Part shown: positions 7,463-16,210 of the stretch, one piece after another
Layout of the letters: the number at the start of each line of letters is the position of its first letter
How positions within the stretch are numbered: the first letter of the stretch is position 1
Source of the DNA: Dokdonella_A sp039926025
Lineage (GTDB): Bacteria; Pseudomonadota; Gammaproteobacteria; Xanthomonadales; Rhodanobacteraceae
NCBI GenBank assembly: GCA_039926025.1
Contig: JBDSXV010000233.1
Span: forward strand, 1 to 17,305
Direction of reading: 5' to 3'
Length of the DNA: 17,305 nucleotides
Translations under genes and position numbers: made by a program
The notes under the pieces: model-generated
The model's database searches: none
Seen by the model: the letters and a program-made list of their open reading frames with translations, nothing else
Told to the model about the DNA's origin: nothing

Positions 7463-10252
7463 ATGACTGAAACCGTCTCCGGTTCGCACGGCAAAGGGAC
7501 CGGACGAATCACGCACCCGATTCTCGCTTCCCAGTTGCAGGATCCGCGTATCGCGGAACTTGAAGGCGCACTGCGGGAAGCGGAAAAGATCAATCAGGCG
7601 TTGGGCGAATCCGAGGAGCAATTCCGCAGCATCGCGCATCAGTCTCTGATCGGAATTGCGATCATTGTGGACGGAAAGCATACCTATACGAATCCAGCGC
7701 TGAATGAAATCTTCGGCTATAGCGCCGAGGAAATGCTGCTGCTGAATCCGCTTGCCCTTCCAACCGACAGCGATCGTGCCCTCGCCGGAGAAAAGCTGCG
7801 TCAGGCGCTGGCGGCCGAGATCGAGCAGACCGAGTTCGCGATCCGCGCGCAACGGAAGGACGGCACGCTGCTGGATATCGAAATCCACGGCAGCGCGATG
7901 GAGGTTGGCGGAAAGCGCGCACTCATCGTACTCACGAAGGACATTTCGCTGCGCGTCGCTGCCGAGCGACGGTTGCGCGAGAGTGAGGAGACGCTCAGAA
8001 CGGTGGCGACTTCAGCGCGAGATGCGATTCTCATGGTCGACAACGACGGCCGGATCACGTTCTGGAACGACGCCGCGGAGACGATCTTCGGCTACACCGG
8101 CGCCGAAGCCATCGGTCAGGATGTGCATGCACTGCTGGCTGCGCCGCAATACCGGCAGATCTCCCGCGAGGCATTTTCCCGCTTCCAGACAACGGGCAAA
8201 GGCGCGGCGATCGGCACGCTGCGCGAGATGAGCGCCTTGAGGAAGGATGGCGAGATCTTCGCGATCGAGATCTCGCTCGCGGGCGTGAAACTTGAGGGCA
8301 AGTGGAATGCGGTCGGCATTGTTCGCGACATCAGCGAGCGCAAGGCCGCCGAGCAAGCGCGGCAGGAGCGCATCGAAAGGATGGTGCTGCAGGCCGCGGC
8401 ACTCGACGCAATAACGATCGCGGAGAGGCGATTCGAGGCCGACTTCACGCCTTTCTTCCGCAGCATCGACGAGCACGTCGCCGCAGCTACAGGGGTGGCG
8501 CGCGCCAGCCTCTGGCTGTTCAACGCGAACGAAACGCAGCTTCATTGTATCGATCTCTACGAGGCTGGCGAGGCGCGTCATTCGGATGGGGCGCAGTTGT
8601 TGCAGCAGGATTTCGCTTCGGAGTTTCTGGCCTTGAAGAGCGCACCTTGCATTGCAGCTGACGACGCAGCGACGGATCCACGCACGATGGGATATGCCGA
8701 GACCTATCTCAAGCCACTCGGCATCACGGCGATGCTGGATTCGGTAATCGAAGTATCCGGCAAGTTCCTTGGTGTGTTGTGCCTGGAGCACGTGGGCCGC
8801 GCTCACCACTGGAACGACGACGAAATTGCCTTTGCGTCGCAGGTGGCTGCGCGGATCGGGCTGACCCTGCTGGCCAGCTCACGCTTGCAGGCCCAGAGCG
8901 CGCAACGCGAAAGCGAGCGGCGCCTGATCAGCATCCTCGACAACGTCGACATGATTTCCGTCACGCTGGATCTCGAAACCCGGCTGACCTACTGCAACGA
9001 TTTCCTGCTGCGACTCTCGGGTTGGCAACGCGAGGACATCATTGGTCGTCGCTGGGAGGAAGTCTTCCAGCCACCAAACACCGCAGAACGAACACGGATA
9101 TTTTTTTCGAAATTGCTTGCCGACGAGGCTTCCGCACGGCACCACCAGAGCCGGATGCTCATGCGTGACGGAGAATGCCGGTTGATTCAATGGAGCAATA
9201 CGGTTTTGCGATCGCCGCAAGGCGATATTGTCGGTATCGCCAGTCTCGGCCAGGACATCACGGAGCGCGATGCCGCCGAAAGGAAACTCCAGCTGTTCCG
9301 TGCGCTGATGGATCATTCAAACGATGCCATCGAGGTGCTTGATCAGGAAACACGGCGCCTGATCGACGTCAACGACAAGGCATGCACCGACCTCGGTTAC
9401 ACCCGCGAGGAGCTGTTGACCCTTTCGGCACCCGATATCGACGCGGACCAAAGCCCCGCGAAGGTGGCCGAAGTCACCGAAAGGCTCGAGCGTGAAGGCT
9501 TCGTGGTGATCGAGTCCGTCCATCGCCGCAAGGACGGGACGACCTTTCCCGTCGAACTGAGTCTGCGCAGGATCGCGCTCGACAAGGCCTATGTCGTTTG
9601 CTTTGCGCGCGACAATTCAGAACGCAAGCGCGCCGAACAAGAGGTCCATAGGCTGCAGCAAATGCTGCGCGATCAGGCAATCCACGATCCGTTGACGGGC
9701 CTGTACAACCGGCGTTATCTCGAGGAAGTCCTCGGGCGCGAATTGATTCTCGCCGAACGCAACGGCCACTGCGTCAGCGCGATCATGGGCGACCTGGATC
9801 ATTTCAAGAACGTCAATGACAGTTTCGGGCATCTCGCCGGCGACGAAGTTCTACGCGTGTTTGCGGCATTGATGAAGAATTTCGCCCGCGGCAGCGATAT
9901 CCATTGCCGCTACGGAGGCGAGGAATTCCTGCTGCTCCTGCCCGGCATGGACGAACAAACCACGTGTGAGCGCGCCGAGATGCTGCGCGCGGCACTTGCC
10001 GCGACGCCGGTGCGGTTCGAGCGGACCATCATCGCTGTTACCGGATCATTCGGCGTCGCCACCTACCCCACGCATGCGCTCAGCGGCGACGCCCTGATTG
10101 CTGCGGCGGACAGGGCGATGTACTCGGCAAAGGAAGCAGGGCGCAATCGCGTCGTCGGCTGCAGTTCGCTTGCCGGTGACGCTGATCAAACCGGTGCACG
10201 TGAGAGCAGCCAGGGTGTCTTGCCAACCACGGCAACGGGGATCATTCCTTGA
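7463..10252 (+). CDS. PAS-PAS-GAF-PAS-PAS-GGDEF diguanylate cyclase
   Basis: A 929-residue soluble signalling enzyme that should make cyclic di-GMP from two GTP. Domains in order are PAS 1 (about 52-165), PAS 2 (172-292), GAF (305-470), PAS 3 (484-603), PAS 4 (607-722) and GGDEF (738-895). The PAS blocks end in typical PAC strings such as VGIVRDISERK and LGQDITERD. The active site is GGEEF (818-822), with the metal-binding MGDLDHFKNVND at 776-787. An intact inhibitory I-site RxxD (R809-GS-D812) lies exactly five residues before GGEEF, so product inhibition is expected. No membrane segment is visible, so the signals are probably cytoplasmic ligands or redox state. The ATG at 7463 has only a weak purine-rich site (GAAGAAGAAAA). 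The gene overlaps the next one by four bases and is presumably co-transcribed with it. Confidence 0.93.
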   Translation: MTETVSGSHGKGTGRITHPILASQLQDPRIAELEGALREAEKINQALGESEEQFRSIAHQSLIGIAIIVDGKHTYTNPALNEIFGYSAEEMLLLNPLALPTDSDRALAGEKLRQALAAEIEQTEFAIRAQRKDGTLLDIEIHGSAMEVGGKRALIVLTKDISLRVAAERRLRESEETLRTVATSARDAILMVDNDGRITFWNDAAETIFGYTGAEAIGQDVHALLAAPQYRQISREAFSRFQTTGKGAAIGTLREMSALRKDGEIFAIEISLAGVKLEGKWNAVGIVRDISERKAAEQARQERIERMVLQAAALDAITIAERRFEADFTPFFRSIDEHVAAATGVARASLWLFNANETQLHCIDLYEAGEARHSDGAQLLQQDFASEFLALKSAPCIAADDAATDPRTMGYAETYLKPLGITAMLDSVIEVSGKFLGVLCLEHVGRAHHWNDDEIAFASQVAARIGLTLLASSRLQAQSAQRESERRLISILDNVDMISVTLDLETRLTYCNDFLLRLSGWQREDIIGRRWEEVFQPPNTAERTRIFFSKLLADEASARHHQSRMLMRDGECRLIQWSNTVLRSPQGDIVGIASLGQDITERDAAERKLQLFRALMDHSNDAIEVLDQETRRLIDVNDKACTDLGYTREELLTLSAPDIDADQSPAKVAEVTERLEREGFVVIESVHRRKDGTTFPVELSLRRIALDKAYVVCFARDNSERKRAEQEVHRLQQMLRDQAIHDPLTGLYNRRYLEEVLGRELILAERNGHCVSAIMGDLDHFKNVNDSFGHLAGDEVLRVFAALMKNFARGSDIHCRYGGEEFLLLLPGMDEQTTCERAEMLRAALAATPVRFERTIIAVTGSFGVATYPTHALSGDALIAAADRAMYSAKEAGRNRVVGCSSLAGDADQTGARESSQGVLPTTATGIIP

Positions 10253-12948
10253 ACACGGACATCGATATCATGCGGATCCTGCTGCTGGATGACCTGCGCA
10301 GCGAGGCCGAACTCATCGAGCATACGTTGCGCCTCGCTGGCCTTGATTGCTCCTGGCGTTGCGTGCGCAACAGCAGCGACTTCGCGCAAGCACTAGCCAC
10401 GTTCAACCCACACGTCGTGCTCGTCGACGCCTGTCTTGACGGTCCGGCTGTCGTCCGGTTGACGCAGCAGCGAGATGCCGACGTGCCCGTGATCGGAATA
10501 GGTGACGCTTTTGACGCTGCGTCGGTGGCCGCGCTGATGGGAGCTGGCGCTGTTGATTGTGTGCTGAGGGCCCGGCTTGAGCGCCTTCCATTCGCCATTG
10601 GCGTCGCCTTGCACGGCGTGGCCGAGAAGCGGAACCGAAGGAAGGCCGAGGCTGCTCTGCACGACTCGGAGATCAAGTTCCGCCGGCTTTTCGAGGCGGC
10701 AAAGGATGGAATCCTCATCCTTGATGGCAAAACCGGCGCGATCACCGAAGCCAATCCCTTCATCCTCGATCGGCTCGGCTACTCCCACGAGGAGGTTATC
10801 GGGAAAAGCGTGTGGGACATCGGCGCATTCAAGGACATCGCGGCCGCCAAACTTGCGCTGGAAACGCTGCTCGGCAACACCTACATCCGCTACGAGAACC
10901 TTCCGCTGAAGGCCAAGGATGGTCGGGTGCTCGATGTCGAGTTCATCAGCAACGTCTATCAGGAGGGCGACAACAAAGTCATCCAGTGCAACATCCGCGA
11001 CATCAGCGAACGCAAGCGCATGGAGAAGGCGTTGCAGGATTCGCGTGAAATGCTCGAACGCACGGAAAGCATTGCGCACATCGGCGGCTGGGAGCGGGAT
11101 CTTGTTCGCGAACGCTTGACCTGCTCGCGCGAGATGAGCCGCATTCTCGGCCATGATCCCGAAACCTACGTACCGGACTTTGCCGATTGGGCCGCCACCA
11201 TCCACGTCGATGATCGATATCGAGTCAGCAGCGCCATCGAAGATCTGTTACTCAATCACGCGCAGCGTTTCGACTTCCAGTTCCGCATTGTCCGGCCAGA
11301 TGGAACCGAGCGCGTACTGCATGACGTAGGCGAGATATCGTACGACGCCACCGGCGGGCCCATTCGCATGCACGGCTCGATGGTGGACATGACCGAGCGC
11401 GCATTGGCAGAACGGCACGCTGCCGATGAAGCGTCCAAGTTTCGCGTGATGATCGATCAAAGCCTTGCGGGGATCTACATCATCGAAGCCAGTGGCAAGA
11501 TCAACTACATCAACCAGCGATTCGCGGAAATGAGCGGCTATTCGCAAGCGGAAGTCATCGGCCGACCGTTTCTGGAATTCATTGGGGAGCCCGATCGCCA
11601 AATGGTGGCGAGTCGATTCGCCGGTGTGGTAACGCGGATCACTCCAGCACAACAAATCGCGACGCTGATCCGGCGCAAGGACGGCAGCTACATGGAAGGG
11701 TTGACGCAGGGTTCGGTCGCAACGATCGAAGGCAGGCCCGTGCTAATCGGAGTCACCATCGATATCACTGAACGCAAGCATTCCGAGCGTGCGATCGAAC
11801 GGCTCAACCGGACACTCAGGACACTCAGCGCCGGCAACAGTTCACTGGTTCACGCCACCAGCGAGGCAGCGTTGCTCGAATCGATGTGCAATGCGGTCGT
11901 GCACGTTGGCGGCTACCCGATAGCGTGGATCGGTTTCGCCGAGGACGACGCTTGCAAGACAATACGTCCCGTGACCGTGGTTGGAGACGACCTCGGCCTC
12001 GTCGCTGCAGCACGGATCAGTTGGGCGGATGACGACGAACACGGGTTGGGTCCGACCGGCATCGCGATCCGGACCGGCCAGCCCCAGGTCACCCGGAATT
12101 TCGACACCGATGAGCGCATGGCACCCTGGCGCGAACAAGCGAAGACACTCAATCTCAGATCCAGCATCGCGCTGCCCTTGACGAACAACAAGGGCACATT
12201 TGGCGCAGCCGTCATCTATGCGCACGAACAGGATGCGTTTGGCACAGACGAAGTAAACCTGCTCATGGAGATGGTGAACGATCTCGCCTACGGAATTGAC
12301 GCCCTGCGCGGACGCGCCGAACACGAAATCGCACTGGTGCGGCTGGACAAGAGCCTGAAATCGGCAGTCGCCGCCCTCGCGGGCACGGTAGAGGTGCGCG
12401 ATCCGTACACCGCGGGCCACCAGCGCAATGTGGCCAGGCTGGCATCCGCCATTGGCAGGGAAATGGGTTTGTCGAGGGATCGCATCCAGGGCATCTATCT
12501 GGCGGCGGTCATCCATGACATCGGCAAGATTCAGGTTCCTGCCGAGATCCTGAGCAAGCCCGGCAAGCTCAGCGAGCTCGAGTACAAGTTGGTGCAGGTC
12601 CACGCCCAGGCCGGTTACGACATCGTCAAGGGCATCGAATTCCCGTGGCCGATCGCGCAGATGATATTGCAGCACCACGAGCGGCTCGACGGCTCGGGCT
12701 ATCCGAATGGCATCGGCGGTGATGCGATCTTGCTGGAGACGAGGATCCTTTCGGTGGCCGATGTGGTCGATGCGATGATGTCGCATCGACCCTACCGCTC
12801 CACCCTGGGTCTCGACGCTGCGCTGCACGAAATCGAAAAAGGCAAAGGCCGGCTTTACGACCCGGACGTCGTCGTTGCCTGCATTGCGCTGTTCCGTCAG
12901 AAAGGCTTTGCATTTGATGCCCCCGGGCAGCCGGACCGCAACGCTTGA
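10249..12948 (+). CDS. Receiver-PAS-PAS-PAS-GAF-HD-GYP c-di-GMP phosphodiesterase
   Basis: An 899-residue enzyme predicted to hydrolyse cyclic di-GMP. A response-regulator receiver domain occupies about residues 8-120, with the acidic pair D14/D15 and phospho-acceptor D60. The usual Thr/Ser is Gly (about G85) and the usual Lys is Arg (R107), so it is degenerate. Three PAS domains follow (about 140-255, 262-385, 395-510), then GAF (about 527-685) and HD-GYP (about 700-885). The HD-GYP core is complete: H724, HDIGK (756-760), HHERLDGSGYP (809-819), and RILSVADVVDAM with RPYR. The start is TTG at 10249, overlapping the cyclase stop as TTGA and preceded by GGGGA seven bases upstream; the ATG at 10270 lacks a ribosome site. 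Pairing with a cyclase suggests opposed control of one local c-di-GMP pool. Confidence 0.92.
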   Translation: MNTDIDIMRILLLDDLRSEAELIEHTLRLAGLDCSWRCVRNSSDFAQALATFNPHVVLVDACLDGPAVVRLTQQRDADVPVIGIGDAFDAASVAALMGAGAVDCVLRARLERLPFAIGVALHGVAEKRNRRKAEAALHDSEIKFRRLFEAAKDGILILDGKTGAITEANPFILDRLGYSHEEVIGKSVWDIGAFKDIAAAKLALETLLGNTYIRYENLPLKAKDGRVLDVEFISNVYQEGDNKVIQCNIRDISERKRMEKALQDSREMLERTESIAHIGGWERDLVRERLTCSREMSRILGHDPETYVPDFADWAATIHVDDRYRVSSAIEDLLLNHAQRFDFQFRIVRPDGTERVLHDVGEISYDATGGPIRMHGSMVDMTERALAERHAADEASKFRVMIDQSLAGIYIIEASGKINYINQRFAEMSGYSQAEVIGRPFLEFIGEPDRQMVASRFAGVVTRITPAQQIATLIRRKDGSYMEGLTQGSVATIEGRPVLIGVTIDITERKHSERAIERLNRTLRTLSAGNSSLVHATSEAALLESMCNAVVHVGGYPIAWIGFAEDDACKTIRPVTVVGDDLGLVAAARISWADDDEHGLGPTGIAIRTGQPQVTRNFDTDERMAPWREQAKTLNLRSSIALPLTNNKGTFGAAVIYAHEQDAFGTDEVNLLMEMVNDLAYGIDALRGRAEHEIALVRLDKSLKSAVAALAGTVEVRDPYTAGHQRNVARLASAIGREMGLSRDRIQGIYLAAVIHDIGKIQVPAEILSKPGKLSELEYKLVQVHAQAGYDIVKGIEFPWPIAQMILQHHERLDGSGYPNGIGGDAILLETRILSVADVVDAMMSHRPYRSTLGLDAALHEIEKGKGRLYDPDVVVACIALFRQKGFAFDAPGQPDRNA

Positions 12949-12958
12949 TCTGCATCAA
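12945..12958. promoter_or_regulatory. Perfect FNR/Anr-type palindrome
   Basis: TTGAT-CTGC-ATCAA matches the FNR-family consensus TTGAT-N4-ATCAA at all ten fixed positions. Its TGA includes the stop codon of the phosphodiesterase gene, and its right end is 64 bases before the ATPase ATG at 13023. For a class II FNR site (centre at -41.5) transcription would start near 12993. The matching -10 region (about 12981-12986, CACTCT) is poor, so the site may act otherwise or be fortuitous. Confidence 0.5.
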
Positions 12959-13022
12959 TGCGTTCACGTAGCGGCGCGCACACTCTCGGGCATGCATCGC
13001 CTGGATGGCCGAGGAATCAACA

Positions 13023-15515
13023 ATGGAAATCGCCGTATCCGAAACTCCTGCAGCGGCTGCCTTTTCATGGCCAATGCCTCCCTATTTCCGGCGGCCCGCT
13101 TCCGCGTCCGGCGCGGATCACGGCCGCGACTGCATCGTGGAGCTCCTGAACGGGCGGATCATCTCTGCCGAGATTGAACGATTCGAGCAGGGTGACTCGC
13201 TCGTCAACGTGAGTTTTAGAGCGCGTGGCGAACAACAGCGAATCGACATGGAGCAGGTGCGTACGATTCGCCTGACCACGCCGTTGCTGCTGGTTCGCGA
13301 CGCCGCAGTCGTGAGCAATATTGGCGCCGACGAGGCACAGGTCGGCGATGAAAGGACGTTCGTTGTCCGCTTTCGCGATGGCAAGACGTTCGAAGGCATC
13401 ACACGCGGTTTCGTCAAGGGCAAAGGTGGCTTGTTCCTGTATCTGCTCGAAGGCGACCGCGAGCAAGCGGTGCGCTGTTTCGTTCCAGGGCAGCAACTGG
13501 ATGACGTTCAGATTGGCCCTCTCCTGGGCGACACGCTTGCACGCACAAATCGCGTGAGCGACAAGGCAGTGACGGCTGCGCTCAACAAGCAGGCCAATCT
13601 GCGCCAGGAAAAACTGGGCAAACAACTGCTGGATCGCGGCATCGTTTCGCACGACGAGCTCAAGCGCGCCCTGCTGTCGCAAAAGCATCGTCCCGCGACG
13701 AAGCTGGGCGACTTGCTGGTGGAGGCCGGACTGATCTCTTCCGCACAGCTGGCCGAGGCGATGCGCCTGCAAGCGGCGAACCGCGGCCGGCGCCTCGGCG
13801 ACATTCTGATCGACATGGGGATCGTCACGGCACGCCTGGTGCAGATGGCCCTGTCGGAGAAGCTTGGCATTCCGTTCGTCAACCTGCGCGAATTCAAGAT
13901 CGATCCGCTCGCACTTGATCTGGTCGGCGCCAGCTTTGCCAGACGCTATCAGGTGCTGCCGCTGCTGCGCATGGGCGATACGCTGGTGGTGGCGGTGGAA
14001 AATCCGCTCGCAATGGATTTCGCACAGGAACTCGATTTCCTCACCAAGCAGACGACTGTTCCGGTCATCGCCAACCCGGACGAACTGCGCTTGCGCATCG
14101 CGAAGGAATTCGCGAACCGCTCCCTCGGCGGTCCCGACGTCGTCCCCACCAGCCTGCCCGTCCCCGCCGGCAAGGCACATCGTGCCAAGGGCCTCAACCA
14201 GGTGAATGTGGAGGACCTGACCGACGAACTGGAGCGCGATGCACCACAGCGCGAGTCCGCCACAGTCAAGGACGATGCGTCCGAAGAACGCGTAAGCGAC
14301 AACGCGCTGGTGCGTCTGCTCAACAAGATCATCATCGAAGCTCATGCGCAAGGCGCGTCCGACATTCACATCGAAAGCAACGCCAAGATCAATACCCGTG
14401 TGCGCTTCCGCGTGGATGGCGAACTCGAAGATTACATCGAGCTGCAGCCGGCGTATCGCAACGCACTGGTCTCGCGCATCAAGGTCATGGCAGGACTCGA
14501 CATCTCCGAGCGCCGGCACGCACAGGATGGGAAGATCGATTTCAGCAAGTTCGGCGCCTTGCCGATCGAGCTGCGCGTGGCGATCGTTCCCACTACCAAC
14601 AACCTCGAAGATGCCGTACTGCGCATTCTCGGCGGTGTCGAACCTCTGCCGCTCGACAAGCTGGGCATGGAAGAGCGCGATCTTGCGACTCTCGCGAAGA
14701 TGGTGGCACGCAGCTACGGCCTGATCCTGGTGTGCGGCCCCACCGGATCAGGCAAGACCACGACGCTGCATTCGATACTGCACACGATCAATCGACCCGA
14801 CATCAAGATATGGACGGCCGAAGACCCGGTGGAAATTACCCAGCCGGGTCTGCGTCAGGTACAGATCAATGCGCGCATCGGCTGGACGTTCGCCGCGGCC
14901 ATGCGTGCCTTCCTCCGTTCCGATCCCGACGTCATCATGGTCGGCGAGATGCGCGATGCGGAAACAACAAAGATCGGCATCGAAGCGTCGCTCACCGGAC
15001 ATCTCGTGTTGTCGACGATACACACGAACAGTGCAGCGGAAACCGTAGTGAGACTGCTCGAGCTCGGCATGGACCCGTTCAATTTTGCCGATGCGCTGAT
15101 CGGCATCCTGTCGCAACGGCTGGCTCGCCAGCTGTGCCCGGAATGCAAGAGCGCGCGACCTGCAACCGATGCGGAAATCTCCGCGCTAGCACAGGAATAT
15201 TGTATCGGCTCCAAGCTGGACCCCGCGCTTGTGATCGCGCAATGGCGAGCGACATTCGGCAGGGACGGAAACCTGCTGCTGCACGAACCCGTTGGCTGTG
15301 CCTCGTGCAGCGGTGGTCTCAAGGGTCGCGTCGGCCTGTACGAACTTCTGACAAGCTCGCCATTGATCAAGAACGTCATACGCTCGCGTGGTTCGGTGCC
15401 ACAAGTCGTGGAGGCGGCCCAGGAGGGAGGAATGCGTCTGTTGCGCCAGGATGCGATCGAAAAGGTGCTGGGGGGCATGCTTGATCTGGCGAGCGCGCGG
15501 GCTGCATCGACCTGA
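13023..15515 (+). CDS. GspE/PilB-family assembly ATPase with three MshEN-type motifs
   Basis: An 830-residue secretion or pilus-assembly ATPase. The ATG at 13023 has GAGGA seven bases upstream; an ATG at 13005 adds six residues. Residues about 36-170 form an unusual beta-rich N-terminal region with two related halves (VELLNGRIISAEIE and VVRFRDGKTFEGITRGF), resembling domains fused to some GspE-like ATPases. Next come three tandem MshEN-like motifs starting at K197, K227 and R257 (each [K/R]LGxx[L/I][L/V/I]xxG[I/L][V/I]), ending in LGIPFVNL. The motor has the Asp box SDIHIE (446-451), Walker A GPTGSGKT (572-579), Walker B region DPDVIMVGEMRD (634-645), His box LTGHLVLSTIHT (657-668) and a zinc tetracysteine, CPEC (705-708) with CASC (759-762). 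It powers a type IV pilus, MSHA or type II secretion machine; which one cannot be decided, since no pilin or platform gene is adjacent. MshEN motifs bind c-di-GMP in V. cholerae MshE, so control by the two upstream genes is likely. Confidence 0.92.
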   Translation: MEIAVSETPAAAAFSWPMPPYFRRPASASGADHGRDCIVELLNGRIISAEIERFEQGDSLVNVSFRARGEQQRIDMEQVRTIRLTTPLLLVRDAAVVSNIGADEAQVGDERTFVVRFRDGKTFEGITRGFVKGKGGLFLYLLEGDREQAVRCFVPGQQLDDVQIGPLLGDTLARTNRVSDKAVTAALNKQANLRQEKLGKQLLDRGIVSHDELKRALLSQKHRPATKLGDLLVEAGLISSAQLAEAMRLQAANRGRRLGDILIDMGIVTARLVQMALSEKLGIPFVNLREFKIDPLALDLVGASFARRYQVLPLLRMGDTLVVAVENPLAMDFAQELDFLTKQTTVPVIANPDELRLRIAKEFANRSLGGPDVVPTSLPVPAGKAHRAKGLNQVNVEDLTDELERDAPQRESATVKDDASEERVSDNALVRLLNKIIIEAHAQGASDIHIESNAKINTRVRFRVDGELEDYIELQPAYRNALVSRIKVMAGLDISERRHAQDGKIDFSKFGALPIELRVAIVPTTNNLEDAVLRILGGVEPLPLDKLGMEERDLATLAKMVARSYGLILVCGPTGSGKTTTLHSILHTINRPDIKIWTAEDPVEITQPGLRQVQINARIGWTFAAAMRAFLRSDPDVIMVGEMRDAETTKIGIEASLTGHLVLSTIHTNSAAETVVRLLELGMDPFNFADALIGILSQRLARQLCPECKSARPATDAEISALAQEYCIGSKLDPALVIAQWRATFGRDGNLLLHEPVGCASCSGGLKGRVGLYELLTSSPLIKNVIRSRGSVPQVVEAAQEGGMRLLRQDAIEKVLGGMLDLASARAAST

Positions 15516-15539
15516 AAGACGCCAGGGCCAACCTGAGCA

Positions 15540-15575
15540 GGCAGGCGCACGGCAGACGATGCGCCACTGCCTGCC
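15540..15575 (+). terminator. Possible hairpin after the ATPase gene
   Basis: GGCAGGC (15540-15546) pairs with GCCTGCC (15569-15575), and an inner GCA/TGC can extend the stem with a bulge. It lies 25 bases past the ATPase stop. No T-run follows, so it is not a canonical intrinsic terminator and could instead protect the transcript end. Confidence 0.3.
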
Positions 15576-15616
15576 ATGGAGCGCCGATTCACTGGTGGCG
15601 ATCATTTCGACGCCGC

Positions 15617-16128
15617 GACTTGCAGAACGCCCATCGATTGGGATTGCCACGCGCAAGCGATCGGCCTCCATGGAAACTTCAAACAATAGATCATGCTTGG
15701 TCCGCCCGGACCCCTGATCGGCCCGCAACGTGTCCAAATCCGGTGCGAAACGACGTTCCTTGTGTGTGGCCCGCGACATGCTCGCAAGGCTTGGCGAGGA
15801 AAAAGGATTCAGCGCCGAAGCCGTGCTGGCGCGACGCGCGAGCGTCCTCAATGCGCTGGGTCGCTCGACCGAGGCACTCGCAGACATCGCGCAGGCGCTT
15901 GCCCTATGGCAGCGCCTTGCACCTGCGGGACAATTGAACCGGATCGAACTCTTCGATGTACTGGCGTCGATACAAGCGCGTCTCGGGGACCACCGCTCCG
16001 CGGAAGAAACGGCGCGGCGCGCACTCGCCCTCGTCGTCGACCGCGATCAGATCGAGCCCGCGCAACTCGCGCGGATCGAAGCACTCGCAGGCACTCAGCG
16101 TTTCCTGGTGAAGAGATCGGAGCAGTGA
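15617..16128 (+). pseudogene. Remnant of a second TPR kinase (C-terminal tail only)
   Basis: From 15769 to 16101 the frame encodes a near copy of kinase residues 818-928 (ARDMLARLGE... to ...LAGTQR), by eye 90 of 111 identical with no gaps, then a different tail (FLVKRSEQ) and stop at 16128. Upstream the likeness continues less well. GACTTGCAG (15617-15625), CCATGG (15668-15673), TTGG/GCCCGG (about 15697-15709) and GAAACGACG (15747-15755) line up with kinase sites at 4872, 4931, 4946 and 4993. Indels of about 8, 14, 3 and 16 bases separate these anchors and break the frame. A GTG at 15730 could still start a 132-residue frame, but it has no good ribosome site. The kinase domain, membrane segment and most TPRs are absent. 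Many changes from the intact copy are synonymous, so it probably diverged while still coding. Confidence 0.75.
15769..16101 (+). repeat. Diverged direct repeat, right copy
   Basis: This is the partner of 5031-5363, in the same orientation and offset by 10,738 bases. The two copies flank the exported TPR gene and the whole c-di-GMP block. Confidence 0.9.
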
Positions 16129-16210
16129 CTCGTTTGAAAGGCAGCCCATTTCTGCGCTTGCCAACGACTTCTTCCTGCGGATGAGCGAGACGGCACCTGC
16201 GAAGCTGCCT

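Noticed and set aside
11842..12828. A 328-codon minus-strand open frame
   Set aside because: Antisense shadow of the GAF/HD-GYP region of the phosphodiesterase.
13065..14519. A 484-codon open frame on the minus strand
   Set aside because: It is antisense to the ATPase gene, has no recognisable domain, and is explained by high GC codon bias; the plus-strand frame carries every ATPase motif.
15730..16128. Independent small TPR protein gene
   Set aside because: The frame is clearly the tail of a larger kinase, has only a GTG start without a good ribosome site, and its upstream homology is frameshifted; pseudogene is the simpler reading, though expression cannot be excluded.
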